This document shows positions 6,092 to 6,469 of a stretch of DNA of 6,469 nt, piece by piece. The notes beneath the pieces were generated by a model, which was given only the letters and a program-made list of their open reading frames with translations, did not search any database and was not told the DNA's origin. The position numbers and the translations under genes were made by a program. This DNA comes from Bacteroidota bacterium. Its GTDB lineage: Bacteria; Bacteroidota; Bacteroidia; Flavobacteriales; Flavobacteriaceae. The stretch covers positions 1 through 6,469 of the forward strand of contig JAEWLD010000313.1 of NCBI GenBank assembly GCA_023393485.1, in the 5' to 3' direction. Each line of letters opens with the position of its first letter. Position 1 is the stretch's first letter.

Positions 6092-6469
6092 CTAGTTCTT
6101 TACTACTTTCTTTACGACGCTTTGGCCTGCAGAACCAATCGTGACAAAGTACACACCCGAGGCATAATCAACCATATCTATTTGCGCGACCGACTCGACC
6201 GACGGCCTGAACGCTCTGACAACCTGACCTGAAAGATTGGTGATCCGCACTGATTCGATAACCTGAGCCGATTTGATATTTAGGAAATCACTGACCGGAT
6301 TCGGGTAAACCGTCGTCGGAGCAACTGCCAGGTCATCGGTACCAAGCCACGTAATATTCTCGTTTTTGAGAATTTTGCCGTTTTCGCCAACAACAATCGC
6401 CTTGGTTGGCGAAAGCATCCTGACATCGCGCAAATGGGTTGTTACGCCCGAATTTTGCTGGTTCCATGT
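6092..6469 (-). CDS. YCF48/BNR-repeat protein with T9SS type A C-terminal sorting domain (partial, C-terminal 125 aa)
   Basis: The frame is open to the right edge, so the start and most of the protein are outside. The first visible residues, TWNQQNSGVTTHLRDV followed by AIVVGENGKIL, match a YCF48/photosystem II-assembly BNR-like repeat (W-x-x-Q-x-SG-x-T, then VG-x-x-G-x-I), a beta-propeller blade. Residues ~53-125 are a type A T9SS sorting domain: TVYPNPVSDFLNI (53-65), VRITNLSGQVV (74-84), YASGVYFVTI (102-111) and the basic end VVKKVVKN. Known T9SS cargo with this domain is exported through the outer membrane and has the domain removed, leaving the protein secreted or surface-anchored. The function of the propeller is unknown; such proteins in Bacteroidota are often annotated only by these repeats. 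The TAG stop lies 61 bp before the GT39 start on the same strand. Confidence 0.92.
   Translation of the reverse strand, partial: TWNQQNSGVTTHLRDVRMLSPTKAIVVGENGKILKNENITWLGTDDLAVAPTTVYPNPVSDFLNIKSAQVIESVRITNLSGQVVRAFRPSVESVAQIDMVDYASGVYFVTIGSAGQSVVKKVVKN

Overview
The window looks like chromosomal DNA of a Flavobacteriaceae bacterium (Bacteroidota), probably Flavobacterium or a close relative. The evidence is a protein ending in a type IX secretion (T9SS) sorting domain, a lipoprotein whose mature N-terminus carries an acidic Bacteroidota-type surface-export signal, promoter elements of the Bacteroidota form TTG-N19/20-TAnnTTTG, mostly A-rich leaders without Shine-Dalgarno sequences, and a transketolase split into separate N- and C-terminal genes. 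Base composition is moderate, somewhat GC-richer than typical low-GC Flavobacterium.

Layout, left to right. Positions 1-186 (-) hold the N-terminal half of a small S4-domain RNA-binding protein that runs off the left edge. Divergent from it, 277-1188 (+) encodes an FKBP-type peptidyl-prolyl isomerase lipoprotein with a Ca-binding, TSP3-like aspartate-rich tail. A strong bidirectional hairpin terminator (1206-1238) separates it from the convergent transketolase pair on the minus strand: N-terminal subunit 2362-3213, transcribed first from a good promoter at 3282-3312, then C-terminal subunit 1257-2210. The 151-bp gap between the two subunits holds a peculiar element: two inward-facing four-unit heptamer arrays (consensus GTNGCTA) that form a long imperfect inverted repeat.

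Upstream on the minus strand, 3350-4418 is a secreted serine hydrolase (beta-lactamase/DD-peptidase fold) that appears to be a pseudogene. An internal deletion with a frameshift at an A6 tract has removed the segment expected to carry the catalytic SxxK motif, although its promoter looks intact. Next, 4504-6030 (-) is a multi-pass GT-C fold glycosyltransferase (GT39/PMT/ArnT-like). From 6092 to the right edge (-) is the C-terminal end of a YCF48/BNR-repeat protein with a type A T9SS sorting signal.

Functionally the window mixes housekeeping genes (transketolase of the non-oxidative pentose phosphate pathway, S4 protein) with envelope and secretion genes (FKBP lipoprotein, GT39 enzyme, T9SS cargo, dead serine hydrolase). 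No defence system, mobile element with a transposase, RNA gene or CRISPR array is visible. I see no convincing undescribed multi-gene system. The most unusual items are the inverted heptamer arrays and the decayed hydrolase. No stretch longer than 300 bases lacks a gene.
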